This document shows positions 6,163 to 13,156 of a stretch of DNA of 30,375 bases, piece by piece. Made by a program: the position numbers and the translations under genes. Source of the DNA: an uncultured Clostridia bacterium (GTDB lineage: Bacteria; Bacillota; Clostridia; Peptostreptococcales; Anaerovoracaceae). The stretch covers positions 1-30,375 of the forward strand of contig CAKQGQ010000027.1 of NCBI GenBank assembly GCA_934233735.1. The letters run 5' to 3'. Positions within the stretch are counted from its first letter, which is position 1; each line of letters opens with the position of its first letter. A model generated the notes under the pieces. It searched no databases. It saw only the letters and a program-made list of their open reading frames with translations, and had not been told where the DNA came from.

Positions 6163-9100
6163 TCAATTACCTCCTAATGTGATAGTCACTGTGCCGATTG
6201 CAGCCTTGTCTAAATTTTGATCCGGCTTTCCCGAAAGATTCAGCCAAGCATATTTTTCATTTTTTGCAGGCAGGGTCATAGGGGATGTAACAGCCTCACC
6301 CGCCTCATTCGTAAAACTGCCCGATACAGCGTGATTTATCTGTGTATAACTGAATGTGATATTTACATCCGTTACACCTTTATTTCCAACGGTAATCTTG
6401 TTGCCGCCTGGAGTGCTTGTCGTCCAGCCGCCGTTCTCATAGGAGTGATTTTCGGAATTCCATGTACCGTCCGAATAGCTGAAATCCAAATCGCTCCAAC
6501 TGATGTCAACCGAAATGATTGCTGTCCATTGTGCGTAGAGGGTGTATCCGTTTGTTTCAGGGCTGCCGCCTGTGACTTTCGTTCCGCCACGCTCCTTCGT
6601 GTACCAGCCATCAAAGGTGTAGCCCTCTTTCGCGGAAGGCTCAGGCAGCGTGCCGTAGGTTCCGTCAACAGCAAGTTTCAGGGTTTTACTGCTGCCATCG
6701 ACTAAAGCATAGACGATGATGGAATCATTGCCTGAATTTCCGGCCTCATCTGTTGCGGTTACGGTATAAGTACCGCCCTCGGTCACGGTAAAGCTGCTGC
6801 TGTAAACGCCGTCACCTTCGCTTGCCATAGTGAGAGTTGTGTTTCCGCGCTTGACTGTAGGCGTGCTGCCTTCTTCATATACTTCAATATCAACATTCAG
6901 ATTTCCGCTTTGGGAAATCTCGTCTGGATACAGACGCACCTCAGGTGCGACGCCGTCCACCTTCCCAACCACAGTAAGGTCTTTTGATACAAAGTGTCCT
7001 GCATCATCGGTAACGGTGATTGCATAGTCTCCTGCCTCTGCAAGCGTAAAGCTGCCGCTGAGCGCGGTAGTTTCCGTGCCGTCCGGCAGGTGAATCACAA
7101 TGCCGGTGTTGCTGTTGGCATTTACCGTGTAGGAGTAGGTATCGCCTTTCTCACCGGAAGAGGTATTCCTTACCGTCAGAGTCGGCGCTTTCAGGTTAAT
7201 GGTGTAGGTCTTGGAACTTTGCGTCGCGCTGTTGCTTAAGTTGTCTGCTGCGGTGACGGTGAACTTTCCGCTCACATTTCCTGATGTGTCAGGGCAGGTG
7301 ACGGTATAGGTGCCGTCAGCATTTTTTACAGGAGTTATAGTGGTGCTGTTCCACTTTGCGGTGACGGATTTCACGCCCGAGCCGCTGTCAGCAACCGAGA
7401 AGTTCAGCGATACGCGCTCGGTATAGGAAGTGCCGGGCAGGTCATGGATTGTGATGGCCGGAGCGGCATTGTCCAGCTTGCTGACAACCGCCTGTCTTGT
7501 AACCGTCTCCGTATTGGAACCCGAACCGGAAGTCAGCGTGAAGGTGTAGAGGCCTTCGGTATCTGCGGTATAACTGCTGCCACTTACGGTGCTTTCCGTT
7601 CCGTCCGGCGTTTTTACATTTACTATCGCTGTGCTTGGGGAACGCGTTACGGTGATGGGACGAGTCTTTGCCCACGCTGTGTTATTCACACTGACGGTCA
7701 GTTCCGGGGCTGCGTAAGTATCCGTGCCGGTACTTGGAATTGTCACATTTTTATAAGCTGTGGCTGTCTGCCCGTCAGAGTTCGTGGCGCGGGCATGCAG
7801 ATACCATGTTCCGCTCGTCTGCCGGGTGGTAACCGTAGGATTTGTTTTATTGCTCAGCATTTTCCAGCCATGGGCAGGAACGGCAGCACTGTTTGTCCAT
7901 GCATACTCAAGTTTGTCGGCATTAGTGGCCGTGATTTTTCCGGTGAGTGTGCCGTTGCTGTTGGACAGGCTATTCACGGCAACGGTAGGCTTTTCAACAC
8001 TGCTGATGGAAATATCGGTTTCATAAAAAACATTTTTTAAAACCGCTTGATTATTACTCATATCGCGAACACTTGTATACAAACCATATAGGTCTGCTCG
8101 GAGCTTATATTTGCCCTTAGCATTTTCCGGTACGGTTCCGGTGAAGTAGAGCACATTGGTGTCCGCACCGCCTGCATATTTAAAAATCACATTTGAGATG
8201 TTACTGCTGCTTGTTGATGAAAATGTTACATAACTAATGGTGGAAGCGGATAGCCCTGCAGCTGTGCTGTTCGTCTTGTCCACAATTTCATCAAAGACCA
8301 TCGCAATGGTGATTTCGTCACCGGGGAGGTAGGTACCTGTCGCCGTAGGCGCAAGTCCGATGAGCTGAGGGCCTACCGTGTCATGAGGCAGCGCATAGCT
8401 TGTCAGTCCGTTAATCCACCAGCGGTCCTCATTCTTGCCGGTGGCACTAAAATAGAGATAGCACGGGTCATCAAGTGCTGGTGTCACATAACATTTTCCC
8501 CCTAAAGATGCGGTTGTACCGTTAAAATCAAGTGGTTTGCGGCTTCCTTCGCCACCGCCGGATTCGGTGCTAGGAAAAGAGTAAAGATTGTGGGTTTCTT
8601 TCTGCGGTTGCAGGAAATTGCAGGCCCAAAGCTGCCCGTCAATGCCAGAAACCGCTTTGTTTGCACCATTTAAATCATAATGTTGATTTGCAACCGCCTT
8701 GCTTCCTATATAGGCATGTTCATAACCGTCCTCATCCTCATAGGCGTACATCTCGTAGCGGTAAAGCCATCTAGAGCATGTGCTCTTCAGGTAATCCAAG
8801 AGCTTTCCGGAATAGTAGGTAGATAATGAAGATGAGGTGTGATAGTTTTCATTTCCAAATCGGTTCAGCAAGAAATGAATCTTGCTTGTAGTTCCACCTT
8901 GTTTAGTCGTAGTATCCGCAATCCGCTCGCCATTTTTGCCACTTGAGGTTTTTGTAATATTTACCTTTGATTTTTCGCTGCTGTATGTCGTGCGGTTAAT
9001 CTTATAGCTGCTGTCGGCGGTCATCGTCCGCGTTGCCTTATTCTTACTTGTATTGATGGTAGCGCCGCCGTCCACGCGGTAAATCTCTAACTGGTAGGTA

Positions 9101-10644
9101 CGGTTCGCGTTGGAATAGGAGGTAGCCGGTTCGGTTGTTTTAAAAGGCGTTGTTACGTTCTTTTCGGTCACCGTGACGGTTTTCTTGCTTTCACCCTTTG
9201 CAAATGTCACGGATCCGGCTGCATGCGTAAAGTGTGTGTTGCCCACGGCAGAACCGTTCACCGTGCGGTAATAGACGATCTGCGTGTCGTCCGTTCCTCC
9301 GGTGCGCTCGATGGTAAAGGTATTATTGCCGTTATTTGTTACGCTGAAAACGCCGTAGCTTGGCACATCAAGTCCAAAGCCTGTGCTTTGCAGCCCGTAG
9401 ATTACCGTGCCGTCCGATGCCTTGGCGTAGGCACGGGCATAGTAGGTGATGCCTGCGGTCAGATTATTTGCGGAGGCAGTGAGTTTCCCGTTCTTTGTTG
9501 TAACTGCTGGTGCAGTCTTTACACTGCTGTCATTGAGAGTCAGCGTTGGATTCTGCAGTGCACCGTATACAAAGCCGGTTTCCGTCCATGTTAGTCCGCC
9601 GGTCCGGTTCATAGCAGCAGATAAGGTAAATGTCTCTGCACCTGAATTGCGGGTAGCCGTGGTCTGTGAAAGTTCCGCAGGTTTTGGAAGAATATGTACG
9701 GTGAGTGTTTTGCTGGCAGTCCCTTCGCTGTTTGAGGCCGTATAGACTACAGAATAGTCTTTCGGCGTGTTGCTGTTTGCAGGCGCACCGGTAATCGTTA
9801 CATCGCCTTCAGAAGAGGAGATATATGTGTTCCAGTCGGAAGGAAGGGTGTCGTCCTCGGTAAAGTAGACTTCGCTTGTGCTAAGTTCAATCGACGGCTG
9901 CGGGATAACAGGCTCAGGCTGCGGAATCGGTGGAATCGCAATATTCATCTGCTCAAGGTCGCCGGTGCCGATGAGGACATAACTTGTCCATGTGCCTCCG
10001 GGAGAGATGTTTATGTCCCATGAGTAGGCAAGCCCGCTGTCTTTTTTATAAACATTGCTTGGTCCGCGGTCTGTCATATCCGTGAAGCAGTTTTCTATGC
10101 GTTTGCTGTAAAAGCCGTACCAGATAGTGCTGCAGCTGTCAGCAATGAGTTTGAACGCATACTTGTTCTTAGGAGCCCCTAGCATAGACAGACGGTTTCC
10201 ACCCTCTTCGGTTGCACAAATAGGTGCTTTGTCGTTGCGGCCAATCATGACATCGGCATGACCGCCCAGCTTGACATTATGCGCTTTGGCACCCGTATTG
10301 GAGAGGGTATAGATTACCTTGATGAAGTTATCTTCCCATACCTCAAGCTGCACATCCAGTTCGAGACCGGAAGCAATCAGGCTGCCCGCATTATTCTGGA
10401 GCGTGCCGCCATCTACGGAAACTGCCGTCGTATACCCTCCATTCATGAATGTAGTCCGGTACTCTTTGCGGCCGTCCAGACCTACGATATTAAAGGAAGT
10501 GGCCCCGATCTTCTCTGCTTTGACGGTCGTACCGGAAATCCAACTATTGCTGCTTGCCGCATCGGCACGTGCCGGGGCAGGCTGCATCGCACAAATCATG
10601 CATAAGCACAGTGTAATGCTCAAAAATTGTTTCTTGCGTATCAT
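6163..10644 (-). CDS. Giant secreted multidomain surface protein
   Basis: A 1493-residue exported protein, first gene of the operon. In order: signal peptide (about 1-27); an N-terminal beta domain (about 35-235) with DVQLEVWEDNFIKVIYTLSN and an SWDINISPGGTWTSY end; a proline-rich linker (238-250); Ig-like repeats; a Calx-beta-like stretch (about 430-500); an unusual central region (about 585-755) rich in Tyr, Trp and Cys; several further Ig-like domains (about 885-1310); a Listeria-Bacteroides repeat (GYTFDGWYT...YTLYAQW, about 1319-1374); and a C-terminal module (1377-1493) shared with the 175-residue protein. No sortase signal or C-terminal membrane helix is present, so retention at the surface needs a partner. 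The ATG at 10644 with GAGGTG five bases upstream was preferred to the ATG at 10668. Adhesion or matrix binding is inferred. Confidence 0.85.
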   Translation of the reverse strand: MIRKKQFLSITLCLCMICAMQPAPARADAASSNSWISGTTVKAEKIGATSFNIVGLDGRKEYRTTFMNGGYTTAVSVDGGTLQNNAGSLIASGLELDVQLEVWEDNFIKVIYTLSNTGAKAHNVKLGGHADVMIGRNDKAPICATEEGGNRLSMLGAPKNKYAFKLIADSCSTIWYGFYSKRIENCFTDMTDRGPSNVYKKDSGLAYSWDINISPGGTWTSYVLIGTGDLEQMNIAIPPIPQPEPVIPQPSIELSTSEVYFTEDDTLPSDWNTYISSSEGDVTITGAPANSNTPKDYSVVYTASNSEGTASKTLTVHILPKPAELSQTTATRNSGAETFTLSAAMNRTGGLTWTETGFVYGALQNPTLTLNDSSVKTAPAVTTKNGKLTASANNLTAGITYYARAYAKASDGTVIYGLQSTGFGLDVPSYGVFSVTNNGNNTFTIERTGGTDDTQIVYYRTVNGSAVGNTHFTHAAGSVTFAKGESKKTVTVTEKNVTTPFKTTEPATSYSNANRTYQLEIYRVDGGATINTSKNKATRTMTADSSYKINRTTYSSEKSKVNITKTSSGKNGERIADTTTKQGGTTSKIHFLLNRFGNENYHTSSSLSTYYSGKLLDYLKSTCSRWLYRYEMYAYEDEDGYEHAYIGSKAVANQHYDLNGANKAVSGIDGQLWACNFLQPQKETHNLYSFPSTESGGGEGSRKPLDFNGTTASLGGKCYVTPALDDPCYLYFSATGKNEDRWWINGLTSYALPHDTVGPQLIGLAPTATGTYLPGDEITIAMVFDEIVDKTNSTAAGLSASTISYVTFSSTSSSNISNVIFKYAGGADTNVLYFTGTVPENAKGKYKLRADLYGLYTSVRDMSNNQAVLKNVFYETDISISSVEKPTVAVNSLSNSNGTLTGKITATNADKLEYAWTNSAAVPAHGWKMLSNKTNPTVTTRQTSGTWYLHARATNSDGQTATAYKNVTIPSTGTDTYAAPELTVSVNNTAWAKTRPITVTRSPSTAIVNVKTPDGTESTVSGSSYTADTEGLYTFTLTSGSGSNTETVTRQAVVSKLDNAAPAITIHDLPGTSYTERVSLNFSVADSGSGVKSVTAKWNSTTITPVKNADGTYTVTCPDTSGNVSGKFTVTAADNLSNSATQSSKTYTINLKAPTLTVRNTSSGEKGDTYSYTVNANSNTGIVIHLPDGTETTALSGSFTLAEAGDYAITVTDDAGHFVSKDLTVVGKVDGVAPEVRLYPDEISQSGNLNVDIEVYEEGSTPTVKRGNTTLTMASEGDGVYSSSFTVTEGGTYTVTATDEAGNSGNDSIIVYALVDGSSKTLKLAVDGTYGTLPEPSAKEGYTFDGWYTKERGGTKVTGGSPETNGYTLYAQWTAIISVDISWSDLDFSYSDGTWNSENHSYENGGWTTSTPGGNKITVGNKGVTDVNITFSYTQINHAVSGSFTNEAGEAVTSPMTLPAKNEKYAWLNLSGKPDQNLDKAAIGTVTITLGGN

Positions 10645-10689
10645 ACTCACACCTCTTCTTCGCCGCATCCACCACTCTTGACAGCGGCA

Positions 10690-10718
10690 TTGAATTGCTT
10701 TTATAATGTAATTATAAC
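10690..10718 (+). promoter_or_regulatory. Predicted promoter of the MerR-family gene
   Basis: TTGAAT at 10690-10695 and TATAAC at 10713-10718 are spaced by 17 bases on plus. The start of transcription would fall at about 10725, inside the dyad at 10720-10735, so the regulator could repress its own gene. Confidence 0.6.
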
Positions 10719-10741
10719 CCGTTCAGCCATGAACGAAGCAA
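10711..10741 (-). promoter_or_regulatory. MerR-type promoter of the surface operon (19-bp spacer)
   Basis: On minus, TTGCTT (10736-10741) and a perfect TATAAT (10711-10716) are separated by 19 bases instead of 17. A dyad fills 16 of those 19 bases. Promoters activated by MerR-family proteins have this over-long spacer with the operator inside it; the bound protein twists the DNA to bring the hexamers into line. The promoter is divergent from the MerR-type gene itself. Confidence 0.6.
10720..10735. promoter_or_regulatory. Dyad operator, likely MerR binding site
   Basis: CGTTCA (10720-10725) and TGAACG (10730-10735) are perfect inverted arms around GCCA. The dyad lies between the -35 and -10 of the surface operon and at the predicted transcription start of the regulator gene. 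Confidence 0.6.
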
Positions 10742-10775
10742 GAGGGTTTTTAAGATGAACGAGGGGGAAAATAAT

Positions 10776-11582
10776 ATGGAAAAAGATACGAAAAAACTTT
10801 TTCAGATTACTGAGGCAGCACACGCCTGCGGACTTTCCCGGAGCACACTCATGCGCATGGAGGAAAAAGGACTGCTTACACCCGCATACATTGCGCCGGA
10901 CAGCGGCAGGCGCTACTATGACAATCACAATGTGGCGCATATTTTGCAAATCGAGAAATTCAAGGCGATGGGGCTTAGTACAGAAGAATTTTCTTCTTAC
11001 TTTACTCACGGCGGTGATGCATCGGAATTGGTTGCTGTGCTGGAAAAGCGCCTGCATGATATACAGCGCAGCATAGAGGAGCTGCGTCTTCGTGCAGGGA
11101 ATGAAGAAGGGCTGTCTATAAAACTTATGACATTACCCGCTGTGACCTGCTGCATGCGTCGCTGCCAGGGGCATACCATATCGGAGAAGTATGCTGCTAT
11201 GTATGATTTTTACAGTGAATGCATCCATAATGGGTATGTGCTTTCCGACGAACCTCTTTTTACGATATCAGAGCGAAAAGATTTTTTGGACGGCTATATC
11301 GCGGACTCGCCTTATCCATTTTCGGTGTGTATTCCGGTTAAAACGGAAAAAGCGCCGCCGGAGGCTGTCACATTGCCTATGTGTCGGGTTTTGTCCATGC
11401 TTTATTACGGAGATTATGACGGCATAGACGAGGCATGGCTCAGAATTGGACAAGAAGTTGAAACTCGCGGGCTGAAACCGGCAGGCTTTCCGCGTGTGCT
11501 GGGCATTGTTGCACCTTACACGGGACGAGAGATTGAGACTCACAGGTATTGTTCGCGCATTGTCTTACCGGTAGAAGAGTGA
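10776..11582 (+). CDS. MerR-family regulator with GyrI-like sensor domain
   Basis: A 268-residue DNA-binding regulator. An N-terminal MerR helix-turn-helix and wing (about 8-75) shows ITEAAHACGLSRSTLMRMEEKGLL and SGRRYYDNHNVAHI. A coiled-coil linker (about 80-108) follows, then a GyrI/BmrR-like small-molecule domain (about 112-268) that ends GREIETHRYCSRIVLPVEE. This layout is that of BmrR-type activators, which bind bulky or cationic ligands; the ligand here is unknown. The ATG at 10776 follows GAGGGGG by eight bases. An upstream in-frame ATG at 10755, with AGAGGG before it, would add seven residues. It is divergent from the surface operon and has a dyad in the shared promoter region, which makes that operon its likely target. 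Its 3' end is copied in a tandem repeat. Confidence 0.9.
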   Translation: MEKDTKKLFQITEAAHACGLSRSTLMRMEEKGLLTPAYIAPDSGRRYYDNHNVAHILQIEKFKAMGLSTEEFSSYFTHGGDASELVAVLEKRLHDIQRSIEELRLRAGNEEGLSIKLMTLPAVTCCMRRCQGHTISEKYAAMYDFYSECIHNGYVLSDEPLFTISERKDFLDGYIADSPYPFSVCIPVKTEKAPPEAVTLPMCRVLSMLYYGDYDGIDEAWLRIGQEVETRGLKPAGFPRVLGIVAPYTGREIETHRYCSRIVLPVEE

Positions 11583-11619
11583 CGACGGTAGAAGAGTGAC
11601 GACGGTAGAAGAGTGACGA
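11569..11619 (+). repeat. Three tandem copies of a 17-bp unit
   Basis: The unit CGGTAGAAGAGTGACGA occurs three times without a mismatch at 11569-11585, 11586-11602 and 11603-11619. The first copy contains the last Val-Glu-Glu codons and TGA stop of the MerR-family gene. The others lie in the 3' untranslated region before the terminator. This looks like slippage or repeat expansion at the gene end. Confidence 0.9.
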
Positions 11620-11641
11620 ATTTTTTGAAATAAAAGAAATA

Positions 11642-11696
11642 AAAAAGGAGTCTTGCGGCAGATGGTATTTTAAACTCACCGGAAAGACTCCTTTTT
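11642..11696. terminator. Bidirectional intrinsic terminator
   Basis: AAAAAGGAGTCTT (11642-11654) pairs with AAGACTCCTTTTT (11684-11696) around a long loop. It lies between the 3' ends of the MerR-family gene and spoVG, and has T runs in both directions. Confidence 0.8.
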
Positions 11697-11710
11697 ATTA
11701 TCCTATTATA

Positions 11711-11995
11711 TTATACTGCAGCATCTGCAACCGGTGCTTCGTCTTCAGCCTTTTCATACTCTGCGAAAATCGCGTCTCTGATTCTGTTACGCGTTTCGGA
11801 GGAAAGCGGATGTGCTACATCGCGGAACTCACCGTTTCCGATTTTTCTGCTTGGCATCGCGATGAATAAACCGTTCTGACCGTCGATGACTTTGATGTCG
11901 TGCACTACGAATTCTTCATCGAATGTAACGGATGCGATTGCTTTTAATTTTCCTTCTTCATTGACTTTTCTGAGTCTTACATCAGTAATGTTCAT
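11711..11995 (-). CDS. spoVG: Septation/sporulation regulator SpoVG
   Basis: A 94-residue SpoVG, a small nucleic-acid-binding regulator that affects septation, sporulation and, in other Bacillota, virulence traits. It carries the family's MNITDVRLRKV start, the A.ASVTFDEEFVVHDIKVIDG centre and the GLFIAMPSRK...FRDVAHPL segment. The open frame reaches back to 12022, but the canonical ATG at 11995 has an AGGTGG site upstream, so that start was chosen. Position next to purR matches B. subtilis, although yabJ, which lies between them there, is missing here. It has its own strong promoter in the purR-spoVG gap. Confidence 0.96.
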   Translation of the reverse strand: MNITDVRLRKVNEEGKLKAIASVTFDEEFVVHDIKVIDGQNGLFIAMPSRKIGNGEFRDVAHPLSSETRNRIRDAIFAEYEKAEDEAPVADAAV

Positions 11996-12063
11996 GTTGT
12001 ACCACCTTTCTAGCATATACATTTGTCTTGCGTGCTTACATTAATGCTCACATTAACAGATAT

Positions 12064-12092
12064 ATTATAATGCCTTGTTAAAATTTTTACAA
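12064..12092 (-). promoter_or_regulatory. Predicted promoter of spoVG
   Basis: On minus, TTGTAA (12087-12092) and a consensus TATAAT (12064-12069) are separated by 17 bases. This is a vegetative-type promoter; no convincing SigH motif, the type used for B. subtilis spoVG, was seen. Confidence 0.7.
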
Positions 12093-12168
12093 GTAAAAAT
12101 GACAAAAAGTTCAAAATAATGACAAAAATATACGAAATCTATACATAATGGCGGTTTCTTTATAGTGC

Positions 12169-12978
12169 CTAAAAGATATTTTCGCTCGGAAGCAGCGTAA
12201 TTTCTTTCGCATCGGGTGCAATATCATCAATGTAGACAAGACAGGTATAGTCCTTAATCTTTTTTTGCTCAGGCTTCAGTGAGGCGATGGCAACGCCGAC
12301 TCCGACAACTTCCGCACCGAACTCTCCTGTCATTTCGGAGATTCCGACGACACTTCCACCTCCCCGCATGAAATCATCGATAATCAAAACCTTGCCGCCG
12401 TTTGAAATCGCACGCTTTGACATCGACATGCGCTGAATTCGGTCATAGGAGCCGCTGAAATAGTTGATGCTTACGGTGGAACCCTCGGAAATTTTCGCTT
12501 CCCTGCGGACAACGACCAAAGGAAGATTCATAAGATGAGCCACGCGAGAAGCCAAAGGGATGCCTTTTGTTTCGACAGTCGCTACATAATCAGCACCACA
12601 GTCTCTGAACTTACGGGCGAAAACAGAAGCTATCTTTTGAATCAGCTGTGAATCATAGAACAAATCTGAAGTATAGAGGAAGTTTCCTCCCAAAAGCCTT
12701 GAAGGGTCAGATAATCGTTCGCAGAATTCCTGCTGGAGCTCGCGGACTTTTTCATCGGAAATATCCGGGACAAACTTTACGCCGCCCTTGGCTCCGGAAG
12801 CCGTTTCAAGAAAACCCGTACCGGTAAAAGCAACCGCTTCACCGGCAGATTTGATGTCTTCGCTGATACTGGATTTCGCAGCTCCGAATAAATCACAAAA
12901 GTACTGCAGGGTATAGCTTTTATTCGGCGTATCCGATAAAATTTTAATAATCGCGCCAACTCTTTCCGTACGTTTCAT
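12169..12978 (-). CDS. purR: Purine operon repressor PurR
   Basis: A 269-residue Bacillus-type PurR: an N-terminal winged helix (KRTERVGAIIKILSDTPNKSYTL..., about 1-75) fused to a type I phosphoribosyltransferase-like domain. The PRPP loop VLIIDDFMRGGGS lies at about 197-209. In B. subtilis this protein represses purine genes and PRPP relieves the repression. Length and motifs are complete. The ATG start follows a GGGGGA stretch in the leader. It precedes spoVG in the same direction but a separate promoter lies between them. A PurBox-like sequence near its own promoter suggests autoregulation. PRPP is made by the prs product encoded 4.6 kb away, so effector and sensor are near neighbours. Confidence 0.95.
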   Translation of the reverse strand: MKRTERVGAIIKILSDTPNKSYTLQYFCDLFGAAKSSISEDIKSAGEAVAFTGTGFLETASGAKGGVKFVPDISDEKVRELQQEFCERLSDPSRLLGGNFLYTSDLFYDSQLIQKIASVFARKFRDCGADYVATVETKGIPLASRVAHLMNLPLVVVRREAKISEGSTVSINYFSGSYDRIQRMSMSKRAISNGGKVLIIDDFMRGGGSVVGISEMTGEFGAEVVGVGVAIASLKPEQKKIKDYTCLVYIDDIAPDAKEITLLPSENIF

Positions 12979-12991
12979 TTAAAAATCCCCC

Positions 12992-13040
12992 AATCGTTCG
13001 TATTATAAAATATCATATTTCCTTTTTGTTTTTTTGTCAA
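12992..13040 (-). promoter_or_regulatory. purR promoter with PurBox-like site
   Basis: On minus, a consensus TTGACA (13035-13040) and TATGAT (13012-13017) are 17 bases apart. Just downstream, at the expected transcription start, AATACGAACGATT (12992-13004 on minus) contains the CGAAC core of PurR boxes. The promoter is convincing; the operator is tentative because a second, properly spaced box is not clear. Confidence 0.5.
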
Positions 13041-13077
13041 TAAAATAAACGATGTGATGCACACGGATAGATTTTCC

Positions 13078-13106
13078 TTGCTTTTGTATTTAGATTATGA
13101 TAGAAT
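13078..13106 (+). promoter_or_regulatory. Predicted promoter of the NhaC-type antiporter gene
   Basis: TTGCTT (13078-13083) and TAGAAT (13101-13106) are 17 bases apart, with TGA directly before the -10 (extended -10). They lie about 50 bases upstream of the start codon. Confidence 0.7.
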
Positions 13107-13156
13107 GGCGTCATGTGACTTCAATTATTTATTAAACTAAAGTGAGGTATTTATTT

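Noticed and set aside
6217..10605. Many plus-strand frames up to 198 residues opposite the giant gene
   Set aside because: They lie wholly inside the 1493-codon gene, lack ribosome sites and have no recognisable domains; they are antisense shadows of a repetitive, stop-poor frame.
4266..10644. True WxL cluster
   Set aside because: The shared module has SVDI[TS]Wxx[LM] and not the WxL domain pattern, and the membrane partner has an N-terminal rather than a C-terminal helix; only the organisation is similar.
11569..11619. CRISPR-like repeat
   Set aside because: The three 17-bp units are directly adjacent with no spacers.
13018..13156. Riboswitch before the antiporter gene
   Set aside because: The leader from the predicted start is only about 45 bases and shows no stable fold.
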